A DNA stretch of 21,799 bases from JBEKCP01 sp050014815 (GTDB taxonomy: Bacteria > Planctomycetota > Planctomycetia > Pirellulales > Thermoguttaceae). Each line of letters begins with the position of its first letter. Positions within the stretch are counted from its first letter, which is position 1. Location: contig JBEKCP010000029.1 in assembly GCA_050014815.1 (NCBI GenBank), positions 1 through 21,799 on the forward strand, written 5' to 3'. Shown here in pieces: positions 19,749 through 21,799 of this stretch. Below the pieces are notes generated by a model. It worked only from the letters and a program-made list of their open reading frames with translations. It did not search any database and was not told where the DNA came from. The translations under genes and the position numbers were made by a program.

Positions 19749-21799
19749 CTACAGCCTGTACGTCTTGATCCAGTTGATCTGTTCTTTCGCTTTGGCCGCC
19801 AGCGGGCCGTCGGCGAAGTTGTTGATGTAGTTGTTGTAGGAGTCCATGGCGGCCACCCACTGTCCCAGGTGCTCGTAGCACTCGGCCACGGCGAACTGGG
19901 CCGGCCCTGCGTTGGAGCTCCGGCGATAATTCCGCAGGAAGGCGTTGTAGGCCTCGATGGCCTGCGCGTACTTGCCTTCCCGCTCGTAATACTGGGCCAA
20001 CTTCCAACTTGCGTCCTCGGCGACCGCAGTGCCGCTGAACTGCCGGACGATCTCCGTCCAGGTCTCCATCGCGGCCTTGGAATCCTTCAGCCGCTGGTCG
20101 TAGATGTTGGCCATCTGCAGCAGTGCGGCGTCGGCCTTGTTCCCGCCCGGGATCTTCGAGGCGGCGCCATAGGCCTCGATCGCCTTGGCCAGCGCGGCAT
20201 TGATCTTGTCCTGCCGGTCGGCCAACTGGGAGGCCGTGAGCGTCTCGACCTCCGCCTGCGCCTGCTGGCCGAAGACCATCGCATTGGACAGGCTGAAACT
20301 CCCCTGGTTGTAAGGGATGTCCAGGTCCGACGTGGACGGCTTGCCAGAGCTCTTGAGGCTGAGAACGCGGTCTTTGCGGTCTACTTCCTGCCTCTGCCGC
20401 AAGACCTGCACCTCCTCATAGGCCCTCTTTTGGGCCTGTTCCTTGGCCATCTCGACCGTTTTTTCACGGGTCGTCGTGGCCAGCCGGTCGGCCTCGTCCT
20501 CGTAGCTCTTTCCGACCATGAACAGCGCCGCGCCTGCCAGCGGGCTGGTGGGATAGCCCTTGGCGACGGCCTGGAGGGCCTCGCGGGCCTTGGCCGTCTC
20601 GCCCAGCCCCAGGTACGACGTGCCGATCTCATAAAGCGCCCCGGCCGCCACGTAGCTCTCCGGCCAGTTCGTCGCCACCTTGCGATATTCGATGATCGCC
20701 TTGACCGGGTTGGCCAACTGCGTGCGGACGATCGAGGCGATCTGGAACTGGGCGTCGAAGGCCTTCCGCTGGCCCTTCTCGTCGGCCAGTTCCTGGTACC
20801 GGGCCAGGTCCTTGAGGACCTCGATCCGCCGGTTCGCCTCGGCCACCTTCTTGTCCTGCGGGAACGCGGCCGCGTAGTCGCGGTAGGCGGCCGCGGCCTC
20901 CCGCCACCGGCTCAGGTTGATCGTACACTCGGCGATCGACCACTTGGCCTCCTGGACCCACTGGCCGTCCTTGTACTCGTCGATGACCCGGCGGTAGGCG
21001 TTGATGGCGTCCTGCCAGGCCTCGTTGGTCTGGTGGATCTGGCCGATCATCGTGAGGGCCTGGCCCGCCTGGGCGTGCCGCGGGAAACTGTCGACGAACG
21101 TTTCGAGCACGTGCAGGGCCTCGACCCACCGCTTCTCGCCCCGCAAGGACGAGCCGATCTGGAAGACGGCCTCCTGGCTGCCCGGGTCGGAGCCGCCGCG
21201 GATGAAGTTCAGCTCCAGGTACGTCTCGGCGGCCCGGAGCGGCCGCTTCAAGTCCCGCCGGTACGTCTGGGCAATCTTCTCGATCGCCTGCTGGGCCAAG
21301 GGGTGCAACGGGTCGAAGATCGCCAGCTCGTTCCAGACCAGCACGGCCTCGTCCTCGTACCCATGCCCCTCCATCTCCCGCGCGATGCCCCAGAGCACCC
21401 CCGCGATCGACCCGATCCGCGGATGCGTCGGATGCCGCAAGGCCACGGCCCGCAACTCCCGGGCGGCGCGGACGAACTGCCCCCGGGCCAAGGTCGGGCT
21501 GACGGCGCTGATGGTCCGGGCCTCGGTCAGGAAGCTGTTGGCCGAGTCCCACTGGGCCTCCTGCTGGAGACCCCGCTCCTTCGGGAAGTCGGCGACGATC
21601 TTGGCCAGCTCGGTCCGGGCCGCCCCAAACCGCGACGACACCTCGGAAAGCATCTCCGGCCGCGAGAGCGTCCGCGCAATCGGCTTGGCCGCCCAGGCCA
21701 GGCGGTCGCGGGCGACCTCCAGCCGCAGCCCGGGCAACTGCCAGTCCAACGGATTATCGCTCAGGAACCGGACGGCCAGGGCCGCCGACCGCTGCCACT
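19749..21799 (-). CDS. Large TPR-repeat protein (N-terminus outside window)
   Basis: The frame is open to the window edge (WQRSAALAVRFLSDNPLDW precedes the TTG at 21749), so the start is missing; 682 residues are visible. TPR-like units run throughout: AETYLELNFIRGGSDPGSQE, ALHVLETFVDSFPRHAQAGQ, AINAYRRVIDEYKDGQWVQE, AIIEYRKVATNWPESYVAAG and, at the end, AIEAYNAFLRNYRRSSNAGP and AMDSYNNYINNFADGPLAAK. These 'F/Y-P-x-x-x' repeat ends resemble those of the BamD and YbgF (CpoB) group. About residues 430-540 form a charged helical, coiled-coil-like insert (REKTVEMAKEQAQKRAYEEV). No signal peptide can be judged. It is followed on the same strand by the smaller TPR gene, probably in one operon. It may be an envelope scaffold or a tetratricopeptide lipoprotein; the function is not determined. 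Confidence 0.82.
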   Translation of the reverse strand, partial: WQRSAALAVRFLSDNPLDWQLPGLRLEVARDRLAWAAKPIARTLSRPEMLSEVSSRFGAARTELAKIVADFPKERGLQQEAQWDSANSFLTEARTISAVSPTLARGQFVRAARELRAVALRHPTHPRIGSIAGVLWGIAREMEGHGYEDEAVLVWNELAIFDPLHPLAQQAIEKIAQTYRRDLKRPLRAAETYLELNFIRGGSDPGSQEAVFQIGSSLRGEKRWVEALHVLETFVDSFPRHAQAGQALTMIGQIHQTNEAWQDAINAYRRVIDEYKDGQWVQEAKWSIAECTINLSRWREAAAAYRDYAAAFPQDKKVAEANRRIEVLKDLARYQELADEKGQRKAFDAQFQIASIVRTQLANPVKAIIEYRKVATNWPESYVAAGALYEIGTSYLGLGETAKAREALQAVAKGYPTSPLAGAALFMVGKSYEDEADRLATTTREKTVEMAKEQAQKRAYEEVQVLRQRQEVDRKDRVLSLKSSGKPSTSDLDIPYNQGSFSLSNAMVFGQQAQAEVETLTASQLADRQDKINAALAKAIEAYGAASKIPGGNKADAALLQMANIYDQRLKDSKAAMETWTEIVRQFSGTAVAEDASWKLAQYYEREGKYAQAIEAYNAFLRNYRRSSNAGPAQFAVAECYEHLGQWVAAMDSYNNYINNFADGPLAAKAKEQINWIKTYRL

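Overview
The window is GC-rich, tightly packed bacterial DNA and most likely comes from a Planctomycetota chromosome or metagenome bin. This is inferred from four things: an NPCBM-type protein, an ECF sigma factor with the typical planctomycete tail (region 4, then a single membrane segment with a short W-x-K-x-K signature, then a large extracytoplasmic domain), large secreted coiled-coil and TPR proteins, and several hairpin repeats of the kind scattered through planctomycete genomes. No rRNA, tRNA or CRISPR array was seen.

Layout. 1-9322 (+) is a closely spaced run of five genes: the end of a large Ig-like/coiled-coil protein (cut by the window edge), a secreted coiled-coil protein, a secreted helical protein, an NPCBM-domain protein, and a heparinase II/III-like polysaccharide lyase. 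9347-13713 (+) is a block that looks inserted or rearranged: a broken ECF sigma tail, an N-terminally truncated ECF sigma factor whose tail segment is duplicated, a lipoprotein glycoside hydrolase of GH36/clan GH-D type, and a short signal-peptide remnant. A second heparinase-like gene follows (13714-16002, +). 16078-16211 is a nested inverted repeat between convergent genes. 16243-17718 (-) encodes an NtrC-type regulator in which nearly every residue needed for sigma-54 activation and ATP hydrolysis is replaced. After a 560-base gene-free stretch that ends in a 17-copy heptamer array come two minus-strand TPR genes (18279-19643, and 19749 to the window edge).

How the genes may work together. 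The two heparinase-like enzymes, the glycoside hydrolase and the NPCBM protein all carry export signals. They suggest a small uronic-acid or glycan degradation locus acting in the periplasm or at the cell surface. The TPR and coiled-coil proteins look like envelope scaffolds, and their link to the locus is not shown by the sequence. The degenerate NtrC-like protein and the sigma-factor remnant are the only regulators in view.

Most notable: (1) the catalytically erased sigma-54 activator homologue; (2) two consecutive minus-strand genes that each end in TAG, with the stop codon merging into a different G-rich short tandem repeat; (3) the truncated sigma factor with a duplicated tail, lying in a block bounded by gene fragments. 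All family assignments come from reading the protein sequence; no searches were run.
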